DNA of 64,000 bases, taken from Phaeosaccion multiseriatum (lineage: Eukaryota; Ochrophyta, other classes). The DNA lies in assembly GCA_965112735.1 (NCBI GenBank), contig OZ218961.1, forward strand, positions 744,001 to 808,000. Reading direction: 5' to 3'. Below the pieces are notes generated by a model. That model had not been told where the DNA came from and made no database searches. It worked only from the letters and a program-made list of their open reading frames with translations. A program made the position numbers and the translations under genes. This document shows, in pieces, positions 1-11,810 of the stretch. Numbering within the stretch: position 1 is the first letter of the stretch; every line of letters starts with the position of its first letter.

Positions 1-228
1 CCTCGTCGGGGGCGGGAGGAGGAGGTGGTGGTGGTGGCAACGGGGGGGGGGGGGGGAAGGAAGGGGGGGGTGATGACGACAATGCTGACATTGACGAGTC
101 TGTTGTTGCTGGGCCGAGAATGCGGATCATTGCTAAGCTGACTGAGGTACGTGCTTCCGAGAAGAAGGAAGGGGGGGGGGGGGGTCAGGAGCGAGAGGTC
201 TCTCTGTCTGTCTGTCTGTCTGTCTCTC

Positions 229-283
<55 letters not shown>

Positions 284-328
284 GTCTGTCTGTCTGTCTG
301 CCTGTCTGTCTCTCTGTCTGTCTCTCTC

Positions 329-375
<47 letters not shown>

Positions 376-406
376 ACCTGTCTGTCTGTCTGTCTGTCTG
401 TCTGCC

Positions 407-443
<37 letters not shown>

Positions 444-466
444 GCCTGTCTGTCTCTCTGTCTGTC

Positions 467-497
<31 letters not shown>

Positions 498-510
498 GTC
501 TGTCTGTCTA

Positions 511-575
<65 letters not shown>

Positions 576-620
576 GTCTGTCTGTCTGTCTGCCTGTCTG
601 TCTCTCTGTCTGTCTCTCTC

Positions 621-679
<59 letters not shown>

Positions 680-762
680 ACCTGTCTGTCTGTCTGTCTG
701 TCTGTCTGCCTGTCTGTCTGTCTCTCTGTCTGTCTGTCTGCCTGTCTGTCTCTCTGTCTGTC

Positions 763-833
<71 letters not shown>

Positions 834-952
834 GTCTGTCTGTCTGTCTGTCTGTCTGCCTGTCTGTCTGTCTGTCTGTCTGTCTGCCTGTCTGTCTCTC
901 TGTCTGTCTCTGTCTGTCTGTCTGTCTCTCTCTCTGTCTGTCTGTCTGTCTA

Positions 953-1013
<61 letters not shown>

Positions 1014-1058
1014 GTCTGTCTGTCTGTCTGCCTGTCTGTCTCTCTGTCTGTCTCTCTC

Positions 1059-1141
<83 letters not shown>

Positions 1142-1144
1142 GCC

Positions 1145-1177
<33 letters not shown>

Positions 1178-1200
1178 GCCTGTCTGTCTCTCTGTCTGTC

Positions 1201-1263
<63 letters not shown>

Positions 1264-1390
1264 GTCTGTCTATCTGTCTGTCTATCTGTCTGTCTGTCTG
1301 TCTGTCTGCCTGTCTGTTTGTCTACCTGTCTGTCTACCTGTCTGTCTCTCTGTCTGTCTGTCTGTCTCTCTGTCTGTCTGTCTGTCTGTG

Positions 1391-1429
<39 letters not shown>

Positions 1430-1506
1430 GTTTTCTCTCTGTCTGTCTGTCTCTCTCTCTGTCTGTCTGTCTGCCTGTCTGTCTGTCTGTCTCTCTCTCT
1501 GTCTGC

Positions 1507-1538
<32 letters not shown>

Positions 1539-2420
1539 GACTCTCTGTCTCTCTGTCTGTCTGTCTCTCTGTCTGTCTGTCTGGTAAAAATAATCTTTAT
1601 CCTCTGGTGGGTGGGGTGGGGGTGGCGCTTTTCGTATCATTTGTCTTGTGCAATTTTTATTCATATTCATGAAACTTACACAACACAACAGGCCCTGAAG
1701 GAGGGCGACAACTCGGAAACGGCCAGGCGTCTGTCCACTGCCATCGAGCTGCTGATGCACAAGACCTTCCAACAGGAGCCCCAGGGGGGTGGGGATAAGG
1801 CTTACAATGACAAGGCGCGCTCTCTGCTCTTTAACCTGAGGAAGAATGAGGTCCTCAGAAACCATGTGCTGGAGAGCAAGGTAGGGAGTTGGTGATACAG
1901 AGAGAGAGTGTGTGTGAGGGGAGGGAGGGAGGGAGGAAGGAAGGGAGGGGGTGGAGAGGGAGGGGGAGAGAGAGAATGGGAGGGAGAGGGACAGGGGACA
2001 GGAAGAGAGCCCGGGAGTGTTGTATTTCCTCCGTCTTGTGTGTGTGTGTGTGTGTGTGTTTTGCCCTTACTTGTATCAACTGTGCATCCGTCTTTGTTCC
2101 TCTCTCTCCCTCTTTCGCTCTGTCTCTCTTTCTTTATGTCTGCCTCTCTCTCACTTGCCACTCTCTCTCCCCCTCTCCCTCCCTCTCCTTCTCTTCCTCT
2201 CTCCCTCTCTTTCCCTCCGTATCTCTCTCCCTCTCTCCCCTCTCCCTCCCCCTCCCTCCCCCTCTCCCTCCCTCTCCATCAACAGGTAGCCCCTCTGGAG
2301 CTGGTGGGGATGAGCGATGAACAGCTCGCCACGAAGGAGCAGAGAGAGGCCGCAGAGGCAGACCGGAAGGAGGAGGTATGTTGTTGTTGCTGTGTGTGTG
2401 TGTGTGTGTGTGTGTGTGTT

Positions 2421-2458
<38 letters not shown>

Positions 2459-2976
2459 CGTTGTGTGTGCGCGTGTGTGCATGTGCGTGTATGCGTACGT
2501 CTCTCTGTGTGTGTGTTCATCATATTGAGTCGTTTCGGTTGCACGCCCGTATTCGCACACGCCCATCCAGTGCCATCTACGACCATCTACCACCATCCAC
2601 TACCATCCACCCCTTCACCTTCACCGACTGTGGTCCTCTGCTCACGTCGATCCACCGGCGCCCCCTCCCTCCCTCCCTCCTTCCCTCCCTCCCTCCCTCC
2701 ATCCATCCATCCCTCTCTCCCTCCTTCCCTCCCTGCCTCCCTCCCTCCCTCCCTCTCTCCCTCTCTCCCTCCCTCTCTCCCTCCCTCCAGTTCGATGCTC
2801 GGCGAGGAGACTACGCGTCCCTCACGGCCACAGATAACGGAATGTTTGCGTGCGAGCGGTGCCAGAGCCGCAAAACCATCTTCAGGCAGCTGCAGACGAG
2901 GTCGGCTGATGAGCCCATGACCACCATCATCACGTGTCTGGAGTGTCAGCACAGGTACACAAATGACGACCACTGA
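1..2976 (+). CDS. Transcription elongation factor TFIIS (5' partial)
   Basis: TFIIS binds arrested RNA polymerase II in the nucleus and stimulates transcript cleavage. Four exons are visible: <1-146, 1692-1880, 2286-2375 and 2791-2976, all joined in phase 0 by GT-AG introns. Exons 2-3 give the helical central domain ([20 protein letters not shown]). Exon 4 gives the C-terminal zinc ribbon, with CERC and CLEC as the metal ligands and the invariant acidic hairpin in [11 protein letters not shown]. The protein ends HRYTNDDH, a little longer than usual after the last Cys pair. The 5' end lies outside the window; what is seen upstream is a Gly/Asp-rich linker. Introns 1-3 are almost pure simple repeat. 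Identification is firm from the zinc ribbon; the exact exon edges are inferred from splice consensus and frame. Confidence 0.9.
186..1583. repeat. (CTGT)n/(CTCT)n microsatellite filling TFIIS intron 1
   Basis: About 1.4 kb of almost uninterrupted CTGT units with CTCT and CTGCCTGT interruptions. It takes up nearly all of the 1545-bp first TFIIS intron. Because the tetranucleotide drifts slowly, long frames stay open on both strands; they encode only CLSV or DRQT repeats and are not genes. Confidence 0.95.
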
Positions 2977-4341
2977 GCAGACGCACAACTGCTGAACAGA
3001 CAGGTCACTGAGTAGACCACTAAGCAGATCACGGAACCGACCCCTTCACTCCCCACTGATGTTGTGGAACACAATTGAAGTGAGCAACAGGCCGACAGGC
3101 GGTCTGTCAGTCAGTCAGTCAGTCAGTCAGTCAGTCAGTCAGACAGACAGACATACCTGGTGTCAGGCAAGAGCCAGGCTGTCTGTCAGTCAATCAGTCA
3201 GACAGTCAGTACTTGGTGTCTGTCAGCGAGTCAGCTGCACACACACGGGGAGGTGAGGCTCCACATGGGGTATCGTGCTGCTTCAGCTTCTGTTCTGCTT
3301 GTGTTTTGCTTCTGTTCCCGATGACAAGCAGACCGAACGTGCAAAGAAGGTTGAAGGTTGCGTTTGCTGTGCTCAATGTTGTAGTGTGTCTTGACAGCTC
3401 TCTGTCAGCCCCTCACCTTGAAGAGTAAGGGTGCGGCTATGCCTCTTTGAAGAGGGGAGGGAGGAAGATGGGGGCGTGAATAAGTAGACAGATGATGGCT
3501 GAGGGTTGAGGAAGATGGACTCAAATTGATTTACCAAGTCACTCACTCGGAAGGGGTGGGTCAGATTCTTTGATTCTCTATTCGATGACACGATACTTAT
3601 CTATCCGGAGTAGCAGAGAAGATTTGGAGCTTTGGAGAGCCCTGTCCACACACTCACACACACACACACATGTGAGAGTTGAGAGTGAACAGAGGCGACC
3701 ACTTGCCGCCCTGCCCGGACACACACGGACGCAGGCAAGCAAGCACGCACGCACGCACGCACGCACGGTACCCACACCAACCGTTTCGGACTCTCTGACT
3801 CGCCAGGCAGCACAGATGGCACCAAATGGCACCCGAGGGGGCATAAAATGGACTCACTCGTCGACGCGACTCACATGCGGTGTCGCGCTGGGTGTGAGCA
3901 ATCGAGAGAGAGAGGGGGTGCGGATGAAACAGTCAGGGAGGGGGAAGGACTTGATCTTCGATATTGATCTTCGATGTGATCGAAAAAAGACTAGGAAGCC
4001 ATCTGTTGATGAATGTAGATCGAGGGCATTCGATGGCACCGGATTGAGAGGGAGTTGGCTGCCCTGCAGATTTTCTTTCATACGAATGTATTTACAATCA
4101 GTGGCCTGGTGGTTGAAGGCTTAAATATACTGACACTGAAAACCGCTGCTGCTGCTGCTGCTGCTGTATCACCAACTGCTCTGCTGCTCTGCTGTGCCGC
4201 GGCGTGTCCGTAGACGGAGCCTCCCCCCGTGACTTCCCTCTTGTGCTCCCCTCTTTTGAGAGGGACGAGCAGCACCACGCCTGCCTCAGTCTGACTCAGT
4301 TTGACTCAGTCTGACTCAGTTTGACTCAGTTTGACTCAGTC
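2977..4341. other. Convergent intergenic region, TFIIS/PIG-B
   Basis: No gene is supported here. It holds an (AGTC)n tract near 3105-3215, an ACGC tract near 3745-3770, a CTG tract with one copy of the dispersed GTATCACCAACTGC element near 4145-4180, and a (TTTGACTCAGTC)n-like repeat at about 4285-4360 that runs into the end of the PIG-B coding sequence. Confidence 0.6.
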
Positions 4342-4579
4342 TCACTCAGTTTGACTCAGTCGGTCCAGCCCTCCAGCCTCCCTTCTGCCCCTCTCTTGTT
4401 TGAGAAGGATGATGCTCGAGGGAGAGTCCAGAGCATCCGAGTCCCCCGTCACATGGGTGTGGAACACTTCGCTCACCACCGAAAAGGAGCCAAAGGAAGG
4501 CGAACAATTAAGTCCCTCCCCCTCCCCCTCCCCCTCCCCCTCTACCCCCAACCCAACCAACTCCTCCTCCTCCTCCTGG

Positions 4580-4612
<33 letters not shown>

Positions 4613-5039
4613 ACCACCAACTGCTGCTGCTCTCGGCTGATGCTGTTGAGCGCCCCCAGCACTGCCTCGAGATGGCAGTCAAAGACCACAATGTAGTCCG
4701 GGAGGGGGGAGGAGAGCACTACATCGGCACCAGCGGTTTCATCGGCGTCGGCACCTGTTGCATCGGGGAAACCACCGCTGCTGTTGATGTTGCTGCTGCC
4801 GGTGGTGCCGCTGCCGCTACTTGTAGTGGTGTTGGTGCTGCTGCCGACCCTGTACAGCTGTTTAGAACGTATAAGAGGAGAGGCAAGAGGCAAGAGATGA
4901 GAGAGGAGAGCCCGGCGACAGAGAAAAGAAAAGAAAAGAAAAAAGGATGAGAGGGACGGGAGGGGAGGGGGGCAGGCAGGCACGAGGACATGCTGGCAGG
5001 GCAGGCAGCAGGAGCAGGGGTAAGAGGGTACTTGGAGCG

Positions 5040-5118
<79 letters not shown>

Positions 5119-6758
5119 GGGAAACAGAAACACGCGCGAATCCACACCTCCCCCCCCCGCCGCCTTCGGACCACTCACTTGACGCGTAAACCCCCCGGGG
5201 TCGGCGAGGAATTTATCGTGCTCGCTCTTTTCCGGTAACTGCCGCTGACTGAGGGAATGTGTGGGGAAGGAAAGAAGGAAAGAAGGAAGACATGCTGAGC
5301 AAGTGCAAGCGAACAAGAAGGGGGGTTCTGAAAGAACACTGGACAGAAAAGTTCCATGATACGACCGGGAGGTACACAGAGAGGGGCAGAGCGACAGAGA
5401 GAGACACGCAGAAGGAGAGAGAGAGAGGGAGAGAGAGAAGGAGAGAAAAAGAGAGATGGAGAGAGACAGACAGTCACAGAGAGAAAGATAGAGGGAGAGG
5501 GAGAGGGAGAGGGAGGGGGAGGGAGACAGAGAGAGGGAGAGAGAGAGCTGGTAGAGACAGAGCTGACTCACTGAGTCAGGGAAAGCAAAGCAAAGCCGGA
5601 GGAGGAGAGAGGGGCTATGCAAGAGGTGTATGGGTAGTGTACCTGGGGGAGCAATCGAGCGACCACAGGTCCAGCTCCAGGCCTCCCTTGACCCAAGCAA
5701 TGCCACCGCTGCTACTGCCCATATGACCGCTGCTGACGTGGGCGTGGCTGTACAGGGGTGTGGAGTGGCAGGGCATGAGAAAGTGTACCGCCACAGCACC
5801 ACCAGTAGCAGTTGGTGCTACAGCAGAAGCACCAGCAGCATTGCTAGCCGCACCACAAGCAGCAGAGTCCCCCACGCCACCACCTGCTGCTGTATCACCA
5901 ACTGCTGCTGCTGCTGCTACTGCCGCCGCCGAGAAGCATCTTTCCTCCTCCTGCTTGTCGTGTTGCTGTATCACCAACTGCTGCTGCTGCCGTATCACCA
6001 ACTCGTGCCTCAGGCTGGCCATAATCGCCAGAGGGCCTCGCTGATGAACAAAGCCGAGGTAGAGCCCCAAGGGAGCGTGCGCAATCAGTACAAGAAGAGC
6101 CACCGCGGCCGCCCCTGTCCGTGATCCACCACCGTGGGCTGCCATCTGACGCCGCCCCTTCCGTTGCCTGTGACCCACGCTATACTTGTCCTCTTTCTGC
6201 TCTTTCTGTTGCTCATTCTTGTGCTCAAGTTCATCCCCATCTTGCTGGTCTTGCTGGTCTTCCGTCTGTATCACCAACTGCTGTACATGTGGACCTTTCC
6301 TCCTCCTCAAGGTCATACCATGACGCCGCTCACCAGCCTGCTGCCCTTCTCCCTGCCGCTGCTGTATCACCAACTGCTGCTGCTCCTCCTCCTCCTTCTT
6401 CTTCTTCTTCTTCTCCTCGTCCTCGTCATCGCCAAGTGGCATGTCCTCCACCCCCTGACCCCCTTGGCTATGCTGCTCCTGTATCACCAACTGCTGCTGC
6501 TGCTGCTGCTGCTGCTGTACCACCAATTGTCGTCCCTGTAGCCACTCTGCAAGCGTCTGCCCCGCAAGTACATGCAGGAGAGGAAGTGTGGGCAGGAGGA
6601 AGCGAAACTCCTTGTGGAGGCTGACGCTGTGCACCAGTAGAAACCACAGCACCAGGCCAGACAAGCGCCGCTGGGCGGTGATCATGGCGGTGGTCCTCGC
6701 CTCAGCTGCATTGGTCCTACTACTACTGCTACTACTTCCACTACTACTACTACTATTC

Positions 6759-6794
<36 letters not shown>

Positions 6795-7210
6795 GGGCCA
6801 CTACTCTTCGTTGTACTGCTTCTTCTCCTCCACGGCTCCGCCAAAGTCCACAGCACAAGAGGGAAGGAGCCCCCACAAATGGCAGGGAGACCCTGAGGTG
6901 CACAAGTAGGTTAAGTGAGGGAGGAGGAGGGAGGGAAAGAGGAAGGGACATAGCTACGTAAGACTTCGGTGTGAGTACGTAAGATTTGGGCCCACTGACA
7001 CACCTGCGTGAAGTTCCAATGCCACGCTTGGACCCCAAAGATGGCACTGCCCCCCTGGAGCACGTTGAAGCGGACAAAGCGCAGAGGCACCAGCACCAGA
7101 GGCCGCCCCAGGAGCGGTACAAGCTCCGACATCATCCGACCAGGCACACACCCCAGCCACGGCAGCCATGACCAAAGCCCCCCCCCCTCTTCTCGTTGGC
7201 CCTCCACGCC

Positions 7211-7243
<33 letters not shown>

Positions 7244-9044
7244 GCCAAGGAGCACGCAACAATCGAAACTAAAACTGCTGCCACTGATGCTGCTGCTGCC
7301 ACTGCCATTGCCACCAACACCAACATCCGTACATTCACAGCCTTCTCCTGCGGACAGGTGGTGGTAGATGAAACTGTCAAGCAGTACGGAGAGACCCAAC
7401 ACCGTGCCCACAGTGGGAAGGACCACCGTCAAGAGGTATCTGGGCCAGGCTCGTGGGGGTAAACCGGCCAGCACAAGGAGGCCTACCACCATCTGGACGA
7501 GAGGCGTTACAGAAAAGAGGGGAGAGCGCCGGGGGGGGGGGGCGGTGGGGAGAGCAGGAGGTGGGGAACAGAGGTGTCAGAGAGGGAAGGGAGGGGGTGG
7601 GGGAGCTCAACTACGAGCCATAGCAAAAATGAAATTAAAACTAAACTTAACTTCCCTTTCCCCCTTCCTTCCCTATTACTCACCCAGAGAGCGGCGCTCG
7701 TGGGTCGGATCGCCACGCAGAAAGCCGCCACAAGAAGGCCCGAAACCTCCCTCACGCCCCCGAAACTGAACCCTCCTGTTGCGTCACTACTGCCAGTGCC
7801 ACTATGGGCAGGAGCACGTGCTGCCACCGCCGCTGCTGGCGCTGCCCCCCAGCTTGGAAACCAGAGACACAGAGCGATGACGACGAGAGACGCCTCGGCT
7901 GAGTTGCTGTATGGACGGCATAGGCAGTACCAATTGAACCAATTCGTTAGCTGCAAGAAGAGCGTCCATTGGGCTGCATCCCATCCGGAGGGCGCTGTCA
8001 TCATCGTCATCATCCTCATCATCTTCGTCTTTGTCATCATCATCATCTTCATCATCATCATCATCATCATCTTCGTCTTCATCATCGTCACAGCTCCATT
8101 CCCGTGAGACCTTTCGGGGGTGCTAGCGTAGGGGTGAGACGATCCAGCAGCAGCAGCAGTAGTAGTAGTAGCAGTTGGTGACACAGCAGAATCGGAGAAG
8201 ACTGCTCTGGCGAGTGCATGGGTGCACCAGTCTCCCACGCCTGCCAAGACGGCCTGAAGCAGTTTTGGGGCATTGGCGACGGCCCAGCCACTGTCCAGGC
8301 CTGCCACAGCGAGTGCCCTGATCAACGCAAAGAGGGAGATGAGGCAGGAGGGGGGGGGGGGGGCAGGGAGACAGGCACGCAGGCAGGCAGCCAGCCAGGC
8401 AGACAGACAGACAGGGAGGCAAGCAGGCAGGCAGGGAAGAAGGAAGGCAGGCAGACGGATCATCAGAATGAGGATGGGAGGCAGGAGTATCGCACTCATT
8501 CACATCATTTGCGATGAGGTCGATGGAGATCAACGTCAGTTGCAGCCATGGCTTCGGTACTCACTCAGTGACTCACTTGTAGAGAGCGGCGAACACCAGA
8601 GGGTGTGTGAATCCTCGGATTTGGGCTTCTTCCTGCCATTCCCAAGTCCTGCCAAAACGTAGGGCGTAGACGGGAACGGGGAACAGAGAACGTGGGTGTG
8701 CGGTCTAAGGTTGGGAGACAGAGGATGAAGGCAGGGGTGGGAGGGCAGACGAATAAGGCAAACGAAAGAAAAGGGAGGAGGGCAGGCCTTGGAAAGTGAA
8801 TACACGTGCAGCTTCTGTATAGCAGGCTTCTTACTCACAGATGACCCTGGCCGAAGGCCAGTCGGTGCGCCACCTCCGGACCTTGCCAGAACTCGTCAGG
8901 GGTGAAGTAGGTGCAGACGAGCAGCGCGTTGAGAAGGCGGAACAGGATCAGCCACGGCAAGAGCGCCAAGCACGTGCTGCTGTTGCTGCTGCTGCGCTGC
9001 CATCCACCTGGATTCTCATCGCCGCCTGCCTCTCTCTTCATCAT
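4342..9044 (-). CDS. PIGB: GPI mannosyltransferase 3 (PIG-B/Gpi10, GT22 family)
   Basis: Adds the third mannose to the GPI anchor precursor in the ER lumen. Seven exons close exactly in phase: 9044-8839, 8648-8577, 8317-7684, 7492-7004, 6892-5643, 5248-5179 and 4857-4342, giving about 1078 residues against roughly 550 in the family. Family signatures in order: RLLNALLVCTYFTPDEFWQ with the luminal Asp-Glu and then GHLTWEW; WFNWYCLCRPYSNSAE; FNVLQGGSAIFGVQAWHWNF; HKEFRF; HQRGPLAIMASL; MPCHSTPLYSH, which is PIG-B specific; and EVFHTH near the C-terminus. The extra length is low-complexity insert: a poly-Met/Lys stretch, long Glu and Ser runs, and about nine copies of the QLVIQ/AVGDTA/AVSPTA element. 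The start is the ATG pair at 9044. The conserved order leaves little doubt about identity. Confidence 0.9.
5041..5117. repeat. (CA)n tract in PIG-B intron 6
   Basis: About 38 uninterrupted CA dinucleotides within the intron between PIG-B exons 6 and 7. On the coding strand it reads as a GT tract. Confidence 0.95.
5805..6535. repeat. Cluster of eight dispersed GTAYCACCAAC elements in PIG-B exon 5
   Basis: Cores lie near 5811 (opposite orientation, CTA variant), 5892, 5968, 5992, 6268, 6364, 6481 and 6517, each flanked by CTG/CAG repeats. Read as PIG-B protein (minus strand) they appear as AVAPTA, AVGDTA, QLVIQ, ELVIR, QLVIQ, QLVIQ, LVIQ and QLVVQ, so both the Gln frame and the Ala frame are used inside a single exon. 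Confidence 0.85.
7993..8096. repeat. (ATC)n tract coding poly-Met in PIG-B exon 3
   Basis: An imperfect ATC/TTC trinucleotide tract. On the minus strand, in the PIG-B frame, it reads as ATG codons with occasional AAG and ACG, giving long Met runs just upstream of the conserved WTLFLQLTNWFNWY segment. No GT-AG pair that would remove it cleanly was found. Confidence 0.7.
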
Positions 9045-9422
9045 TTCTGGATTCCTGGAGGTGGTGATGTCCGAGTTTTACTATTAGGCAGCGGGCTTTA
9101 CTATTAGGCATTGCGGATGGCACCAGAGGGGGAGAAGGGGGGGTGAACAACAAATAAAAAACGAACAGAACAAGCTGCTGCTGCGGCCCTACTGCTACTA
9201 CTGCGACTTCTTTTTCCTACGGATCGTCGATTTGCGCCGTTTCGCTTGACGGAGTCCTTCACGACAAGACGGAAACACAGCTCTCTCCTTCTCCACACTG
9301 TGACTGTCCAACCTACTCCTCTTCTGTGCCCCTCGTGTGTACGTGTGTGTGTGAGTGTGCGTGTGTGCGCGTGCGTGCGTGCGTGCGTGCGTGCGTACGT
9401 GTGCGCGTGCGTGAGGGTATCC
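9045..9422. other. Intergenic region upstream of PIG-B
   Basis: No gene is seen. It holds a GTGC/CGTG-rich tract at about 9338-9412. The PIG-B transcription start probably lies here, about 380 bp downstream of the stop of the acidic-protein gene on the same strand. Confidence 0.5.
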
Positions 9423-10866
9423 TCAACGCTGCTCCATTCCGATGTACGCCTGCGCCTCTATTCGGAAACCCTCCTCCTCCTCCTTCTCCTCCTCCTCCTC
9501 CTCCTCCTCCTCCTCCTCCTCCTCCTCCTCCTCCTCCTCCTCCTCCTCCTCTGTCTCTTCCTCCTCCTCTGTCTCTTTCTCCTCCTCCTCTCCCTCCTTC
9601 CCCATCCCCTCCACCCCCTCCTCCGTTCTTTCCTCTCCGCCCTGCTCATGCACATCCCACAGATGGTGTCGCAAACAGGGTTCATTCCCATCTCCGTCTT
9701 CTTTCTCCTCCTCCCCCCCTTCTTCCTCCTCCTCCTCCTCCTCCTCCTCCTCCTCCTCCTCCTCTTCCTCCTCCTCCGTCTCCTCCTCCTCCTCCTCCTC
9801 CTGATGCTGCCCCGCCCCCTGCTCTTCTTGCCGCCACTGGTGCTGCTGCCCCTCCTTCTTCTCCTCCTCCTCCTCCTGCTCCTCCTCCTCCTCCTCCTCC
9901 TCCTCCTCCTCCTCCTCCTCCGTCTCCTCCTCCTCCTCCTCCTCCTCCTCCTCCTCCTCCTCCTCCTCTTCTTCCTCCTCCGTCTCCTCCTCCTCCTCCT
10001 CCTCCTCCTCCTGATCCTGCCCCGCCCCCTGCTCTTCTTGCCGCCACTGCTGCTGCTGCCCCTCCTTCTTCTCCTCCTCCTCCTCCTCCTCCTCTTCCTC
10101 CTCTTCCTCCTCCTCCGTCTCCTCCTCCTCCTCCTCCTCCTCCTCCTGATCTTGCCCCGCCCCCTGCTCTTCTTGCCGCCACTGCTGCTGCTGCCCCTCC
10201 TTCTTCTCCTCCTCTTCCGTCTCCTCCTCTTCCTCCTCCTCCATCTCCTCCTCCTCCTCCTCCTCCTCCTCCTCCTCCTCCTCCTCCTCCTCCTCCTCCT
10301 CCTCCTCCTCCTCCTGATCCTGCCCCGCCCCCTGCTCTTCTTGCCGCCACTGCTGCTGCTGCCCCTCCGTCTTCTCCTCCTCCTCCTCCTCCTCCTGCCA
10401 CTGTCGCTGCTCCACCTCCTCCGTCTCCGTATTCTCCTTCTTCTTCCTCTCCTCCTCTTCCTCCTCCTCCTCCTCCTCCTCCTCCTCCTCCTCCTCCTCC
10501 TCTTCCTCCTCTACCGTCTCCTCCTCTTCCTCCTCGTGACGAACAAGGCCCCAATTGGTGCTGCCAAGCCAGCCAGCACCAAGGAGGTCCGAATTATCAT
10601 CACTCGTGCACCGCGCCTGCAGCAAAGGGTATGACGCAGAGCTCGTGCTATCACACAACCCGCTCGCTCCTGTCTCAGTTTCCGCGTCGTCACCCCTGGG
10701 GCTGGCGCAGACGTTTCGGGTCGTACGCGCCTGGGCGCGGGTAGAGTCGTCACAAGCACGGGCATCGCCACAACCACCAAGGTCGCGTCCGGGGCCTCCT
10801 CCTCCGGCTGCTGCTCCAGCTGCTCCTGGTGGTGGCGGTGCTGTTGCTCCTGTTGCTCCTGTTGCC

Positions 10867-10901
<35 letters not shown>

Positions 10902-11810
10902 TGTTGATGCCATTCCCATACCGTTGTCGACAGCAGGCTCAGTCTCTCCGTCGCGAGCTTCTGAATACAACGGGGGACTGCTCGAGAAGGCCTCCTCCCC
11001 TGCACCAGCAGTGATAGCAGCAGGCTCAAAGCGGAACGCGGAGCCGGCCGCCTCTCTAACTGCTTGCTTGTCTTGTGGCTCAGTCATGTTCGCCCTCTCC
11101 CACTCCTCGGCTTCCTCCTTCTCTCTCCTGTCTTCCTCGTCCCATTTCCTTTGCTCCTCTTCACGAGCCCTGTCGTCCTGTTGCTGACTCTCCTCCAACA
11201 GCATCTTCTCCTTTCGCCGCAGCCTCTTTCTCTTTCTCCTCATCTTTCTCTCTTCGGCCTCGCTCTCACTGACCCCCCGCTTCTCCGCTGCACGGGCCCT
11301 TCTTCTGTCCCTGCGACTCGCTCTCACCTCCTCCGCCTCGTCCTCTGCGTCCCCCTCGTCCCCCTCCTCTTCCTCCTCTACATCCGCTTCCCCCCCTTTC
11401 TTCTTCTTCCTCTTCTTCTTCCTCTTCTTCTGTCTTTTCTTTTCCCTTTTCTTCTCCCGTTCCTTCTTCTCCTTCTCCTTCCTCTCTTCTTCCTCCCTCT
11501 TGTCTTCGGCTTCACCTATGCTGATCAGCCTCCCCTGTAGCTCTTTGGCCAGCTTCTCTCGGTTGAGAAAGGATGCGTCCAGCTTGAGAATGTCGAGGCA
11601 CTGCTTCTGGAAAGCAGGGGTGCCCACGACCACCATGGACGAAAAGCACCTCCCCAGTATCTCAATGCAATCATCGTAGTACTTCTCATCCTTGCTCCTG
11701 CTGTCCTTCTTGTTTGCCTTGGCGACACAATGTCGGGCGCGGGGAGGTTGCTGCGCCTGCTGCTCCTGCTGCTCCTGCTGCTCAGAGCCGCCACCCCTCG
11801 CCTGCGACAT
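9423..11810 (-). CDS. Glu-rich acidic low-complexity protein, unknown function
   Basis: A single open frame of 795 codons from the ATG at 11810 (MSQARGGGSEQ). No family was recognised. Residues 1-120 are the only ordinary-looking part (KYYDDCIEILGRCFSSMVVV, then FQKQCLDILKLDASFL). A Lys/Arg/Glu coiled-coil-like stretch follows (KKREKKRQKKRKKKRKKK), then an Ala/Pro/Gly-rich linker, then about 350 residues dominated by Glu. Four copies of a Gln/Arg unit (GQQQQWRQEEQGAGQDQ) interrupt the Glu runs. It ends GFRIEAQAYIGMEQR. The ordered N-terminal part and a long basic-then-acidic layout suggest a real, probably nuclear, protein. The Glu tail is a TCC microsatellite and open reading there proves little. 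An extra 5' exon cannot be excluded. Confidence 0.55.
9470..10540. repeat. (TCC)n tract with four copies of a ~60-bp interrupting unit
   Basis: A near-continuous TCC tract (GGA/GAG on the coding minus strand). It contains four copies of a unit that includes CCCGCCCCCTGCTCTTCTTG, near 9804-9862, 10012-10072, 10146-10204 and 10315-10372. The copies differ by a few bases and are separated by 75-115 bp of TCC, so this is a higher-order tandem array inside the acidic-protein gene. Confidence 0.85.

Noticed and set aside
120-1895. Long plus-strand frame of CLSV repeats, and its minus-strand DRQT partner
   Set aside because: It is the CTGT microsatellite inside TFIIS intron 1; only the two ends match TFIIS exons.
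3105-3215. AGTC/GTCA repeats as a possible CRISPR-like array
   Set aside because: Units are 4 bp without spacers; this is a simple microsatellite in a eukaryotic genome.
9246-10744. Plus-strand poly-Leu and poly-Pro frames opposite the acidic protein
   Set aside because: They are the complement of a (TCC)n tract and have no unique sequence; the minus frame has a distinctive N-terminus.
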